The notes under the pieces are model-generated. The model had not been told where the DNA came from. It saw only the letters and a list, made by a program, of their open reading frames with translations, and searched no databases. From CAVUBL01 sp963837945 (lineage in GTDB: Bacteria > Acidobacteriota > Thermoanaerobaculia > Multivoradales > DATKCC01): 64,000 bases of DNA. The stretch is from the NCBI GenBank assembly GCA_963837945.1, contig CAWIQD010000009.1:262068-326067 (forward strand), written 5' to 3'. The stretch's first letter is position 1; each line of letters starts with the position of its first letter. The position numbers and the translations under genes were made by a program. Of this stretch, positions 47,093 through 57,280 are shown in pieces.

Positions 47093-48068
47093 GAATCGAT
47101 CGCTCCGCGCCGTCGCGGCCGGCGTCCTCGGCCTGCTGCTCGTCGCGGGCGCCGCCGGGGCGGCCAACTCCCATTACCTGCGCCTGCTGCGCCAGGGCAC
47201 CTTCGCCCTCGAGCGCGACGACCCCGCAAGCGCGGCCCACGACCTGCGCCTCGCCTGCTTCGGGCTGCTCGACGAGCCCCCCGTGCTCGCCCAGTGCCTC
47301 ACCCGGCTCGGCCTGGCCCAGGCCCGGACCGAGGACGACGAGGGCTTTCGCGACACCTTCCGGCGGATCGTCGAGATCGAGGAGCGCTTCGGCGCCTATC
47401 GTGCGGCCGACCTCGCGCCCGCCAACCGCCAGGCGTTCGAGGCCGAGGTGGTCAAGCGGGTGCCGGCGAAGATCCTCGCCAGCACGCCGTCGTTCGCCTA
47501 CCTCATGCCGCCTGCCGAGCCGGCGGCCGGCGGCGACGAGGCGTCCGAGAGCCCCGCGCCGGAGGACGAGACCGGGGCTGCGCCGGACACCGTCGTGGCC
47601 GCGCCCGAGCCGGCCGCGCCTCCGCCGGCTCCGGCGCCGGCCCCGGCGCCGGCCCGGCCCGCCGAGCCCACCGCCGAGCAGGCCGCGCAGCTCGCCCGCG
47701 CCCGGGAGCTGCTCGACGCCTCGAAACACCGGAGCGACCTCGAGGAGCCGCTCGGGCTCGCCCGCGAGGTCGCCGACGCCCGGCCCGGCGACGCGGCGGC
47801 CCAGAAGCTGACCGGCGTGATCGCCTATCGCGCCTCGGACTGGCCGGACGCGGTGACCTACCTGCGGCGGGCGGGCGACTCGCTCCAGAAGGACCCCGAG
47901 CTCCTCTTCTACCTCGCGGTCTCCCTCTACGAGACCGGTGACCGGGAAGCCGCCGCGGACGCCCTCGAGCGCAGCCTCCCCCGGATCGAGAAGACGCCGT
48001 TCGTCCTGTCGTATCGCGACAAGATCCTGGGCCCGGCGAAACCGCCCGGCGGGGGCGGCTCTTCTTGA
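47085..48068 (+). CDS. Periplasmic TPR-like protein with proline/alanine-rich linker
   Basis: A 327-residue protein with a signal peptide (RAVAAGVLGLLLVAGAAGAA). The N-terminal helical region (HYLRLLRQGTFALERDDPAS, FRRIVEIEERFGAY) is TPR-like. An Ala/Pro/Glu linker of about 70 residues with repeated PAPAPAP follows, then a second TPR part (EPLGLAREVADARPGDAAAQ, DWPDAVTYLRRAGDSLQKDP, ELLFYLAVSLYETGDREAAA). It overlaps the PHP gene by 8 nt, so it belongs to the wza-wzc operon. It may be a scaffold for the secretion complex; no specific family recognised. A consensus promoter for the next gene overlaps its stop. Confidence 0.75.
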   Translation: MSRNRSLRAVAAGVLGLLLVAGAAGAANSHYLRLLRQGTFALERDDPASAAHDLRLACFGLLDEPPVLAQCLTRLGLAQARTEDDEGFRDTFRRIVEIEERFGAYRAADLAPANRQAFEAEVVKRVPAKILASTPSFAYLMPPAEPAAGGDEASESPAPEDETGAAPDTVVAAPEPAAPPPAPAPAPAPARPAEPTAEQAAQLARARELLDASKHRSDLEEPLGLAREVADARPGDAAAQKLTGVIAYRASDWPDAVTYLRRAGDSLQKDPELLFYLAVSLYETGDREAAADALERSLPRIEKTPFVLSYRDKILGPAKPPGGGGSS

Positions 48069-48093
48069 CAGAAGAGCCCTGAAACATTAAGAT
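48065..48093 (+). promoter_or_regulatory. Sigma-70-type promoter
   Basis: TTGACA (48065-48070), a 17-nt spacer, and TAAGAT (48088-48093): a perfect -35 and a 5/6 -10 at ideal spacing. The -35 box spans the stop codon of the preceding TPR gene. Transcription would start near 48100, giving a 20-nt leader with TAGGAGAG before the ATG at 48120. It is the best match to a housekeeping promoter in the window. Confidence 0.7.
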
Positions 48094-48119
48094 TCGGCAC
48101 GATCCCTAGGAGAGATCTC

Positions 48120-48773
48120 ATGATCCGTGTGCTCTCGGTCTATCCGCTCCTCGCGGGCCTGGTGCTCGCCGGCGCTCTCGCTGCCCCCCTCCGGGCCCAA
48201 GGGCCCACGATCCAGCCCGAACAGGTCTCGTGCGTGCCGGGCAATGCCAACGCTCTGGTGCACGCCACCGTGCAGCCGGAGGTGGGCGGCACCGAGACCC
48301 GTCTCTACTTCCGGTGGGACGGCCACGGGGACTTCTACTACGTGGTGATGGAAGCCGCCGGCGCGGGCGCCTACTGGGCGACGCCGCCCAAGCCCACGGA
48401 CGAGAACCACCGGGTCGAGTACTACACCGCGGTGGTCGGGCCGGACGGCAAGGTCCTGGGCGAGAGCGCCCACCTGACCGCCCCGGTGACCGGCGACTGC
48501 GACGTCGAGCTCGACGAGCAGCAACTCGGCATGGCCGAGAACCTGGTCGTGGGCGAGACGGTGGACGAGCAGCGGGGCAACCCGGTCCTCGGATTCCTCT
48601 GCGACGGCATCATCTCCCGGAGGGGTCCGGACGACGTGCTGCGCGCCGACGAGATCTGCCGCCGCTGCATCGTCGCCTGGTGGGATCGCCCCCAGGCCCT
48701 GGTGCCGGCCGCCGTCCTGCTCGGCGGGGGAACGACCCTCATCCGGATCGAAGCGTCGCCCTCGCGGCCGTAG
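48120..48773 (+). CDS. Secreted protein of unknown function
   Basis: A 217-residue protein with a signal peptide (MIRVLSVYPLLAGLVLAGAL, cleavage near LRAQ). The domain starts CVPGNANALVHATVQPEVGG and then has alternating strands with aromatic residues (TRLYFRWDGHGDFYYVVME, GAYWATPPKP), an immunoglobulin- or carbohydrate-binding-like pattern. Cys residues CDVELD, LCDGII and CRRC could form disulfides; the C-terminus PQALVPAAVLLGGGTTLIRI is hydrophobic. No family recognised. It has its own consensus promoter (48065-48093) and a good RBS (TAGGAGAG). It stops 16 nt before the convergent GT2 gene. Confidence 0.7.
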   Translation: MIRVLSVYPLLAGLVLAGALAAPLRAQGPTIQPEQVSCVPGNANALVHATVQPEVGGTETRLYFRWDGHGDFYYVVMEAAGAGAYWATPPKPTDENHRVEYYTAVVGPDGKVLGESAHLTAPVTGDCDVELDEQQLGMAENLVVGETVDEQRGNPVLGFLCDGIISRRGPDDVLRADEICRRCIVAWWDRPQALVPAAVLLGGGTTLIRIEASPSRP

Positions 48774-48788
48774 CCTTCGTTTATCGCT

Positions 48789-49481
<693 letters not shown>

Positions 49482-49572
49482 CGTCGAGCCTCCACGGGCG
49501 GAAGATAACAGCTCGGGCGGAAGAGCCGCGCTCGCCTTCGACCGCCCGTTCGTCGCCCGCGCACCGTTCGTC

Positions 49573-49660
49573 CGGCCGAGACGGAGCTCGGCCGCTTCAC
49601 GGGTTCGATGCGGTGGGCGAAGGCAATCCCGGTTGAAGCGGCCGAGCTCTGCCTCGGCCG
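49573..49660. repeat. Two REP-like palindromes, CGGCCGAG/CTCGGCCG family
   Basis: Copies at 49573-49594 (followed by CTTCAC) and 49639-49660 (preceded by TTGAAG), in opposite orientation, as at 29.7 kb. They occupy the central part of the 317-nt gap between the GT2 gene and the ATP sulfurylase gene. The remainder of the gap carries a possible promoter (49699-49727). Confidence 0.85.
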
Positions 49661-49698
49661 ATCGCCGAGGGGTCCGACCCGTCCGAGCCGGGCCCGCG

Positions 49699-49727
49699 TT
49701 GCAATCACTCAGCGTTCCTGCGATACT
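49699..49727 (+). promoter_or_regulatory. Possible sigma-70 promoter for the ATP sulfurylase gene
   Basis: TTGCAA (49699-49704), a 17-nt spacer, and GATACT (49722-49727), each four of six matches. The transcript leader would be about 65 nt, with GGGAG near 49783-49787 upstream of the ATG at 49799. The local A/T content is higher than the genome average. Confidence 0.4.
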
Positions 49728-49798
49728 TTGCGTTCCAAGCTGTACCTCTCCACGCGGCCCACCCCATCCAGCGAATCACACAGGGAGTTGTTACCCCA

Positions 49799-51583
49799 AT
49801 GACTGCGAGTCCGTCCGACCCTCTTCCCTTTCCCGCGCAGGCTGGCGCCGGCAAGGCGACCTCCCCCGACCACCTGATCGCTCCCCACGGCGGGCGCCTC
49901 GTCGACCCGATGGTCGACGCCGACCGCGCCGCCGAGCTCAAGGCAGCCTCCCGCGACTGGCCCTCCTGGGACCTCACGCCGCGCCAGCTCTGCGACCTCG
50001 AGCTGATCCTGAACGGCGGCTTCTCGCCGCTCGAGGGCTTCATGGGCCAGGCCGACTTCGAGTCGGTCGCCGAGTCGATGCGCCTCACCGACGGCACGCT
50101 CTGGCCGATCCCGATCACCCTCGACGTGACGGCCGAGGCGGCCAAGGGCCTCGACCGGAGCCGCCCGCTCGTCCTGCGCGATCCCGAAGGCGTCATGCTC
50201 GCCGTCCTCCACCCGGAGGACGTGTGGGAGATCGACCGCGAGGCCAAGGCCCGGTCGGTGTTCGGCAGCCTCGACCACGCCCATCCCGGCGTCGCCCACG
50301 TCTTCCGGCGGATGAACGACATGGGCGTCGGCGGCCGTCTCGAAGGCGTCCAGCTCCCGGCCCACTACGACTTCCGCACCCTGCGCCGCACGCCGGCCGA
50401 GCTGCGCGCCCGCTTCGCCAAGCGCGGCTGGCGGAAAGTCGTCGCCTTCCAGACCAGGAACCCGATGCACCGCGCCCACTTCGAGCTCACCCTGCGGGCC
50501 GCCCGCGAGCTCGAGGCGAACCTCCTGGTCCACCCGGTCGTGGGCATGACCAAGCCGGGCGACGTCGACCACTACACGCGGGTGCGCTGCTACCAGGCGC
50601 TGCTCGAGCACTACCCGCAGCAGACCGTCGATCTCTCGCTCCTGCCGCTCGCCATGCGCATGGGCGGCCCGCGCGAGGCGGTCTGGCACGCCATCATCCG
50701 GAAGAACTACGGCTGCACCCACTTCATCGTCGGGCGCGACCACGCGGGCCCGGGCAACGACTCCCAGGGCAAGCCGTTCTACGGCCCCTACGACGCCCAG
50801 GAGCTGCTCGCGAAGCACCAGGACGAGATCGGCGTCGCGATGGTGCCGTTCAAGATGATGGTCTACGTCGAGGACCAGGACGCCTACATGCCGATCGACG
50901 AGGTCTCGCCAGACACGCGGACGCTCTCGATCTCGGGCACCGAGCTGCGGGGGCGCTTGGCCGACGGCCGCGAGATCCCCGAGTGGTTCACCTTCCCGGA
51001 GGTGGCCCGCGAGCTGCGCCGCACCCATCCGCCGCGCGCCAAGCAGGGGTTCACGGTCTTCTTCACCGGGCTCTCGGGCGCCGGCAAGTCGACGCTCGCC
51101 AACGTCCTCCTGGTCAAGCTCCTCGAGATGGGCGGCCGGCCGGTGACGCTCTTGGACGGCGACATCGTGCGCAAGAACCTCTCGTCGGAGCTCGGCTTCT
51201 CGAAGGAGCACCGCGACATCAACATCCGGCGCATCGGCTTCGTGGCCTCCGAGATCACCAAGAACGGCGGCATCGCTCTCTGCGCGCCGATCGCTCCGTA
51301 CGAGCGCGTGCGCCGCGAGGTGCGCGAGCTGATCGAGCCCGGCGGCGGCTTCATCCTGGTCCACGTCTGCACCCCCATCGGCGTGTGCGAGGACCGGGAC
51401 CGGAAGGGCCTCTACGCCAAGGCCCGGCAGGGGATCATCAAGGAGTTCACCGGCATCTCGGATCCGTACGAGGAGCCGGTGGAGCCGGAGCTGACGATCG
51501 ACACCAGCGACCTCTCCCCGGACGAGGCGGTGCAGAAGATCATCCTGCACCTGGAGCGGGAGGGGTACATCGGGGTTCAGTAG
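49799..51583 (+). CDS. Bifunctional sulfate adenylyltransferase / adenylylsulfate kinase
   Basis: 594 residues. An N-terminal PUA-like and ATP-sulfurylase part of about 410 residues: FQTRNPMHRAHFELTLRAA (QxRNPxHxxH), GRDHAGPGNDSQGKPFYG, and SISGTELRGRLADGREIPEW. The C-terminal APS kinase has Walker A FFTGLSGAGKSTLAN, DGDIVRKNLSSELGFSKEHR, and ISDPYEEPVEPEL. The order Sat-CysC in one chain makes PAPS from sulfate and two ATP. It lies inside the EPS locus, so PAPS may feed a sulfotransferase acting on the polysaccharide, though none was identified here. The start is the first ATG after a GGGAG-type site. Confidence 0.95.
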   Translation: MTASPSDPLPFPAQAGAGKATSPDHLIAPHGGRLVDPMVDADRAAELKAASRDWPSWDLTPRQLCDLELILNGGFSPLEGFMGQADFESVAESMRLTDGTLWPIPITLDVTAEAAKGLDRSRPLVLRDPEGVMLAVLHPEDVWEIDREAKARSVFGSLDHAHPGVAHVFRRMNDMGVGGRLEGVQLPAHYDFRTLRRTPAELRARFAKRGWRKVVAFQTRNPMHRAHFELTLRAARELEANLLVHPVVGMTKPGDVDHYTRVRCYQALLEHYPQQTVDLSLLPLAMRMGGPREAVWHAIIRKNYGCTHFIVGRDHAGPGNDSQGKPFYGPYDAQELLAKHQDEIGVAMVPFKMMVYVEDQDAYMPIDEVSPDTRTLSISGTELRGRLADGREIPEWFTFPEVARELRRTHPPRAKQGFTVFFTGLSGAGKSTLANVLLVKLLEMGGRPVTLLDGDIVRKNLSSELGFSKEHRDINIRRIGFVASEITKNGGIALCAPIAPYERVRREVRELIEPGGGFILVHVCTPIGVCEDRDRKGLYAKARQGIIKEFTGISDPYEEPVEPELTIDTSDLSPDEAVQKIILHLEREGYIGVQ

Positions 51584-51658
51584 ACTGGGCCCTCCCGCAA
51601 CCCCTCGCAGACCTTGCGTGGCAGCGGGTATCGTTCGTCCGTGAGGCGGCCGGAACCG

Positions 51659-52798
51659 ATGGAGCCTGACCGAGAGCGCGAGCCGGCTCGGCGCCGGGAC
51701 CTGGTGCTGGTCACCGCGGGCCTCGGGCTCGACGGGGGCGGGCGGGCGCTGGTGGGGCGGCTGCTGGCGCGGGCGGGCGCGGACTACGCGCGGCACCGCG
51801 GCGTCGGCTTTCGGGTGCTGGAGCTCGTCGGGGAGGCCGGCTCCGGCGGCGCCGCGTGCCCTCCGGGCGTCGGGCTCCGGAGCTTCTCCGGGCGCCGGGC
51901 GGCCCTCGCCGGGGCGGTCTGGGGCGCGCAGCTCCACCGGCCGCCACCGGCTCTCGTCTTCGACCTGCTGGGCCTCGCCCGGCTCCAGCCCGCCTTGCCC
52001 GGATGGCTCCGGGCGCCCTACCTGGTCTGGATCTACGGCATCGAGGTCTGGCGGCCGCTCGACCGTCTCCGGGGGCGGGCCCTGGCCGGCGCCGCGCGGC
52101 GCCTGACGATCTCCCGCGCGACCCTGGAGCAGGCGCGCGGCCACCTCGTGGAGCCCGTCCTCGACTGGCAGGTCGTCCCGCTCGCCCTCGAGGAGCGACC
52201 GCCGGCCGGCACGGCCGACACCGGGCTCCTCGAGCGCGCCGGGCGCGGCTTCGTCCTCACCGTCGGCCGGATGTCGGCCTCCGAGCGCTACAAGGGGCAC
52301 GACGAGCTGATCGCGGCGTGGCCCCGGGTGCTCGAGCGCCATCCCGGAGCGCGCCTGGTGGTGGCCGGCGGCGGCGACGACCGGCCTCGCCTCGAGGAGG
52401 CGGCCCGGGCCGCCGGCCTCGCGGAGCAGGTCCTGTTCAGCGGCTTCGTCTCCGAGGCGACCCTGGCCGAGCTCTACGCCCGCTGTGCGTCCTTCGCGAT
52501 GCCCAGCCGCGGCGAGGGCTTCGGCCTGGTCTTCCTCGAGGCGATGCGCGCGGCGAAACCCTGCGTGGCGCTCGCCGGCACGGCGGCCGAGGAGGTCGTC
52601 GAGGCCGGCCGGACCGGCCTCCTGGTGGCGCCGGACGACCCCTGTGGGCTCGCCGCCGCCCTCGTCTCGCTGCTCGCCGACCCCGAGCGCGCGCGCTCTC
52701 TCGGCGAGGCCGGGCGCGAGCGCTGGCGGCGGCGCTTCGGGTACGATCGCTTCCTGGCCGCCTTCGAGCCCCACCTGGACGCTCTGACCGCCCGCTGA
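51659..52798 (+). CDS. GT4-family glycosyltransferase
   Basis: About 379 residues from ATG 51659 (MEPDREREPARRRD); an in-frame GTG at 51614 is an alternative. The N-domain is short (VLVTAGLGLDGGGRALVGRL); the C-domain has the GT-B motifs FVLTVGRMSASERYKGHDEL, ARLVVAGGGDDRPRLEEAA, and the E-x7-E block SRGEGFGLVFLEAMRAAKPC. It transfers a sugar from a nucleotide donor to a lipid-linked acceptor on the cytoplasmic face. It is followed by AsnB after 20 nt and is part of the 51.7-63.7 kb EPS operon. Confidence 0.88.
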   Translation: MEPDREREPARRRDLVLVTAGLGLDGGGRALVGRLLARAGADYARHRGVGFRVLELVGEAGSGGAACPPGVGLRSFSGRRAALAGAVWGAQLHRPPPALVFDLLGLARLQPALPGWLRAPYLVWIYGIEVWRPLDRLRGRALAGAARRLTISRATLEQARGHLVEPVLDWQVVPLALEERPPAGTADTGLLERAGRGFVLTVGRMSASERYKGHDELIAAWPRVLERHPGARLVVAGGGDDRPRLEEAARAAGLAEQVLFSGFVSEATLAELYARCASFAMPSRGEGFGLVFLEAMRAAKPCVALAGTAAEEVVEAGRTGLLVAPDDPCGLAAALVSLLADPERARSLGEAGRERWRRRFGYDRFLAAFEPHLDALTAR

Positions 52799-52818
52799 GG
52801 GGCGAGGCCCGGATCGGT

Positions 52819-54681
52819 ATGTGCGGTATCCACGGCATCTTGCGCCTGTCTCCCGACGCCCCTCCCGTCGACCGGGACGAGCTGTGCTCGACCGGCGAGC
52901 GGCTCGCCTCGCGGGGACCGGACGGGGCCGGCTCCTGGAGCTCTGAGGACGGCCGGGTCGCTCTCGGCCACCGGCGCCTGGCGATCCTCGACCTCTCGGA
53001 GGCCGGGGCCCAGCCGATGGCCTCGCCCGACGGCCGTTACCGGATCGTCTTCAACGGCGAGATCTACAACTTCCGCGAGCTCCGGGGCGAGCTCGAGGCG
53101 CGGGGCTGCGCCTTCCGATCGAGCGGTGACACGGAGGTGGTCCTGGCGCTCTATGCCCGCGAGGGGCCGCGGGCTTTCGCCCGCCTGCGCGGGATGTACG
53201 CCCTGGCGATCTGGGACCGCGCGGAGCGCGCCCTCTGCCTGGCCCGCGACCCGTTCGGCGTGAAGCCGCTCTACTACGCCCTCGACCGCCCGGGCGGGAC
53301 GCTGCGCTTCGCCTCGCAGGTCAAGGCGCTCGAGGCCGGCGGCGGGATCTCCGGGAACGTCGACCCTGCCGGCCTCGCGGGATTCCTCCTCTGGGGGAGC
53401 GTCCCGGAGCCTCGGACGATCCTCCGCTCGGTCTCCGCCCTGCCCGCGGGCACCTCGCTCGTCGTCAGGGCCGGCGAGAGCGCCACCGTGGGCGAGCCCG
53501 TGCCGATCCGGCCGCAGATCGCCGAGCCGGGCCTCGCAGACTGGCCCGGAGCGCTCGAGGCGTCGGTCCGCGCCCACCTCGTCTCCGACGTACCGGTCGC
53601 CGTCTTCCTCTCCGCCGGGCTCGACTCGGGCGCCATCGCCGCCCTCGCCCGCCGGCATCTCCCCGAGCCGCCGGTCACCTTCACGCTCCGCTTCGAGCCG
53701 CTCGTGGGCACCGCCCGCGACGAGGGTCCGCTGGCCGCCGAGGTCGCCCGCACCCTGGGCACCCGTCACGTCGAGGCGACCGTCGGCCGCGACGAGTTCC
53801 GCGCCCTCTGGCCCCGGGCGCTCGCGGCGATGGACCAGCCGTCGATCGACGGCTTCAACACCTATCTCGTGAGCCGCGCCGCCCACGAGGCGGGGCTCAA
53901 GGTCGTCCTCTCCGGCTTGGGCGGCGACGAGCTCCTCGGAAGCTACCCCTCGTTCGCCGACGTCCCCCGCCTCCTCCGCTGGGGCCGCCGGGTCGGGCCC
54001 GCCGCCCGGCTGCCGGGGGTCGAGCGGCTGTGGGCGGCCTCGGTCGGGGCGGCCGGCGCCCGGCCCAAGCTCAGGGGCCTGGCGCGCCATGGCGGGAGCC
54101 TCGCGGGGGCGTACTTCCTGCGCCGGGGGCTCTTCCTGCCGGCGGACCTGCCCGCTCTCCTCGGCCCCGACCTCGCGCGGGAGGCCCTCGCCGCCTACGA
54201 CCCGGTCGCCGACGCCCGCCGCTTCCTGCCGGGTCCGGACCGGGCGCGCCGGCCGGGGGGTGGCGACTCCTGGGCCGCGGTCCAGGCGTTCGAGACCGGC
54301 CTCTACCTGCGCAACCAGCTCCTCCGGGACGCCGACTGGGCGTCGATGGCCCACTCGCTCGAGCTGCGCGTGCCGATGGTCGACGCCTGGCTGCGCGGCG
54401 CGCTCTCGCCCGCCGCCTGGGAGGCCGCCCGCACCGGCGGCAAGGCCGCGGTCCTGCGGCGGGTCGCCCCGGAGCTGCCCGACGCGCTCTTCCGGCGGCC
54501 CAAGAGCGGCTTCTACATTCCGGTCATGGACTGGCTCGACGAGACCGGCGCCCCGGAGCGGAACGAGCCTCGCGATCTCGGCCGGGAATCCCGGCGCCTG
54601 GCGCTCCGAGTGCTCGCCGCGCGCGGCATCGAGCTCTCCGGCCCGGCCGCGGCCGCCCGCGCCCGGAGGGAGCCGGCTTGA
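52819..54681 (+). CDS. asnB: Asparagine synthetase (glutamine-hydrolysing), AsnB family
   Basis: 620 residues. It starts MCGIHGILRL, so Cys2 becomes the N-terminal nucleophile of the class II glutaminase after Met removal. Further motifs: ASRGPDGAGSW, GHRRLAILDLSEAGAQPM, VFNGEIYNF and ARDPFGVKPLYY. The synthetase domain has VFLSAGLDSGAIAALA (the PP-loop SGGxDS is SAGLDS here) and LSGLGGDELLGSYP. In EPS loci such proteins often amidate sugar uronic-acid groups rather than make free asparagine; this is inferred from context. Its stop overlaps the TTG of the flippase gene. Confidence 0.9.
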   Translation: MCGIHGILRLSPDAPPVDRDELCSTGERLASRGPDGAGSWSSEDGRVALGHRRLAILDLSEAGAQPMASPDGRYRIVFNGEIYNFRELRGELEARGCAFRSSGDTEVVLALYAREGPRAFARLRGMYALAIWDRAERALCLARDPFGVKPLYYALDRPGGTLRFASQVKALEAGGGISGNVDPAGLAGFLLWGSVPEPRTILRSVSALPAGTSLVVRAGESATVGEPVPIRPQIAEPGLADWPGALEASVRAHLVSDVPVAVFLSAGLDSGAIAALARRHLPEPPVTFTLRFEPLVGTARDEGPLAAEVARTLGTRHVEATVGRDEFRALWPRALAAMDQPSIDGFNTYLVSRAAHEAGLKVVLSGLGGDELLGSYPSFADVPRLLRWGRRVGPAARLPGVERLWAASVGAAGARPKLRGLARHGGSLAGAYFLRRGLFLPADLPALLGPDLAREALAAYDPVADARRFLPGPDRARRPGGGDSWAAVQAFETGLYLRNQLLRDADWASMAHSLELRVPMVDAWLRGALSPAAWEAARTGGKAAVLRRVAPELPDALFRRPKSGFYIPVMDWLDETGAPERNEPRDLGRESRRLALRVLAARGIELSGPAAAARARREPA

Positions 54682-56057
54682 CCGTCGAGGGGCCGGTCCT
54701 CACAGACCCGCCGGCCGAGCCCGTGCCGGAAGCGGCCGCGGCGCTGCCGCCCGAGTCGGTCGCGCCGACGCCGGAGACCAGCTTCGGCCAGGTGCTGCGC
54801 TTCCGGCTCCTCCAATGGACCAAGATCTTTTCGGCCTACTTCTCGGCGCAGTCGGCGGCGCAGCTCCTGGGGATCGGCGCCGGGATCCTGTTCGTCAACT
54901 TCATGCCCAAGGGGGAATTCGCCCTCTACACGCTCGCCTTCTCGGTCGTCTCCTTCTTCCACTTCCTGACCGACCTGGGCTCGACCAGCTCGCTGGTCTA
55001 CTTCCGGAGGAAGGCCCTCGCCGAGGGTGAGGAGTTCGGCGACTACGTGGCGGCGGTGCTCTCGCTGCGGAGGGTGCTCTTCGCCGTCGGCGCCGTGGCC
55101 GTCCTCGCGGGCTTCCCCTTCTGGGCGCGGGCCGAGGGGTTCGGCGCCCTGGAGTCGGCGCTCGCGGCGGTGGCGGTCGCCCTCGCGGTCTGGTTCCAGC
55201 TCGTCTCCTCGATCCGCCTCCTCGTCCTCCGGCTGCACGATCGCTACGGCCGCTCGTACCGGGCCGAGATCCTGGGCGGCGCGCTGCGATTGGCGCTCGC
55301 CGGCGCGATGGTCGTCGCGGCACTCCTTCACGCCTGGCTCGGCGTGCTCACCGCGGCGCTCGCCTCGGCCGGCGTCGCCTGGGCGGCGCACGACCCGGAG
55401 AAGGAGCGCGCTTCCGCCGCCGACCTCGCGCCCTACCGCAAGAAGGTCGTCCGCTACCTGCTCCCCACCCTGCCTTCGGCCCTCTACTTCTCGATCCAGG
55501 GCCCGCTCGTCGTCTGGCTCGCCGCCACCTTCGGCGGCGTGGAGAACATCGCCGAGGTGGGCGCTCTGGCGCGGCTGGGGATGGCCGTCGGCCTCTTCTC
55601 CGGGCTCACCGGCGTGATCTTCGTCCCGCGCCTCGCCCAGGTCACCGACGAGCGGCACTACCGGCTGCGCTACGCCCAGTACGGCGCCTTCATGGTCCTG
55701 ATCGCCGTCGCCCTGCTCGCCGCCGCGGCCCTGTTCCCGCGGGCCTTCCTGTTCGTGCTCGGACCGCACTACTCCGGCCTCCACCGCGAGCTCCTGCTGA
55801 CCGTCGGCGGATCGGGCCTGACGCTCCTCGGGGGCTACGCGGTGGCGATCAACCTGGCCCGCTCATGGAACCGCTGGCAGGGGGCGGCGGCCGGTGTGCT
55901 CTGCGTGGGCCAGGTGATCCTCGTCGCCCTGGTCCCGCTCGGCACGACCAGCGGCGTGCTGACCTTCAACGTCCTGACGGCGGCCATCGGGCTGGCCCTG
56001 CAGCTCGTGATCAATGCCGTGGGCTTCACCGCCCCGCGCTGGGTCGAGTGGAGCTGA
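54678..56057 (+). CDS. Wzx-type oligosaccharide flippase
   Basis: About 459 residues from a TTG at 54678 (overlapping the asnB stop by TTGA, with GGAGGG 8 nt upstream). After an Ala/Pro/Glu-rich cytoplasmic leader of about 40 residues come 12 to 14 predicted helices with the MOP/PST pattern: KIFSAYFSAQSAAQLLGIGA, LYTLAFSVVSFFHFLTDLGS, YLLPTLPSALYFSIQGPLVV. It would translocate lipid-linked repeat units to the periplasm for the Wzy-type proteins. The length of the leader is unusual for this family and may be an upstream start-site artefact. Confidence 0.85.
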   Translation: MTVEGPVLTDPPAEPVPEAAAALPPESVAPTPETSFGQVLRFRLLQWTKIFSAYFSAQSAAQLLGIGAGILFVNFMPKGEFALYTLAFSVVSFFHFLTDLGSTSSLVYFRRKALAEGEEFGDYVAAVLSLRRVLFAVGAVAVLAGFPFWARAEGFGALESALAAVAVALAVWFQLVSSIRLLVLRLHDRYGRSYRAEILGGALRLALAGAMVVAALLHAWLGVLTAALASAGVAWAAHDPEKERASAADLAPYRKKVVRYLLPTLPSALYFSIQGPLVVWLAATFGGVENIAEVGALARLGMAVGLFSGLTGVIFVPRLAQVTDERHYRLRYAQYGAFMVLIAVALLAAAALFPRAFLFVLGPHYSGLHRELLLTVGGSGLTLLGGYAVAINLARSWNRWQGAAAGVLCVGQVILVALVPLGTTSGVLTFNVLTAAIGLALQLVINAVGFTAPRWVEWS

Positions 56058-56064
56058 CGCGATC

Positions 56065-57280
56065 GTGTCTCCGTCCTCCGTGGAACTGGGCCGGGCCGCC
56101 GCCGCCGCCCGCCGGCGCGATCGGCGGGGCGACGAGCTGCGCGTCGCCCTCGTCAGCCCGACCCACTTGTCTCCTCGCGGCATGCTCGGAGGCGGCGAGC
56201 GCTACGTCGAGGAGCTCGCGATAGCCCTGTCGCGCTACGCCCGGGTCAAGCTGGTGAGCTTCGGGCCGCAGGGTTCGCGCACGGCCCCGGCCGCGCGCTA
56301 CGAGCGCGTGATTCTCCGGAGCTGGACCTCGTCGCCGCTCACCCCGTTCTCACCGCGGCTCTTCGCGGAAGCTCCGCGCCATGGACGTCGTCCACTGCTT
56401 CCAGTACTTCACCCTCCCGACCTTTCTCGCCGCCGGGTTCGGCTGGCTGCGCCGGCGCCCGGTCTTCGTCTCCGATCTCGGGGGCGGCGGCTGGACGCCG
56501 GGATACCAGATCGACCAGTCGCGCTGGCTCACCGCGCAGCTCCCGATCTCCCGGTACGCCGCTCGCGAGCTCCCGGGCCGCAACAAGGCCCACGAGGTGA
56601 TCTACGGCGGCGTCGACCCGGAGCGCTATCCCATGCGCCCGGAGCTGGCGCACGACGGCTCGATCGTCTTCCTCGGCCGGATCCTTCCCCACAAGGGTAT
56701 TCATCACTTGATCGACGCCGTCGATCCGTCCGTTCCCCTGCACGTCGTCGGCCCCGCCCCCGACCCCGAGTACCTGAGTCTGCTCCGGCGGGCCGCCACG
56801 GGCAAGCTCGTAAGCTTCCACCACGGACTCTCGGACCAGGAGGTCGTCGCCTTCCTGCACCGGGCGATGGCCCTGGTCCACCCGACTCCGGTCGACGACA
56901 CTGGCTCCGCGAGGGCCCATGAGCTGCTGGGCCTGGCGCCCCTCGAAGCCATGGCGTGCGGCTGCCCGGTGGTCGCGTCGGACGTCGCGTCCCTGCCCGA
57001 GGTGGTGGCCGACGAAGAGTCGGGCCTGCTCATCGCACCGAACGACCCACGGACGATCCGGGAGGCCCTCGATCGGCTCGGGCGGGAACCCAACCTGTGG
57101 GTCCGGCTGAGCGCCGGAGCGCGCGCGAGGGTGGTCGCGGACTTCACCTGGGATGCGGTCGCCCGGCGTTGCCGGACCCTCTACACTCGGAGCTTCCGAT
57201 CCGACCCGGGCGACGGCGTCTCGAGCCGGGTCGCCGAGCGGCGACCGGCGCCCGACCTGGCTCCACCGGTCGATCCATGA
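56065..57280 (+). CDS. GT4-family glycosyltransferase, frameshifted as assembled
   Basis: Starts at a GTG (56065, VSPSSVELGRAAAAARRRDR). The N-domain reads LRVALVSPTHLSPRGMLGGG and ERYVEELAIALSRYARVKLV before an indel at about 56369-56375 (one extra base). Coding resumes as MDVVHCFQYFTLPTFLAAGF. The C-domain has SIVFLGRILPHKGIHHLIDA, a VHPTPVDDTGSARAHELLG block and LAPLEAMACGCPVVASDVAS, typical GT-B motifs (E-x7-E equivalent). Total about 405 residues. The stop overlaps the next ATG (ATGA). It adds one sugar of the EPS repeat. Confidence 0.82.
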
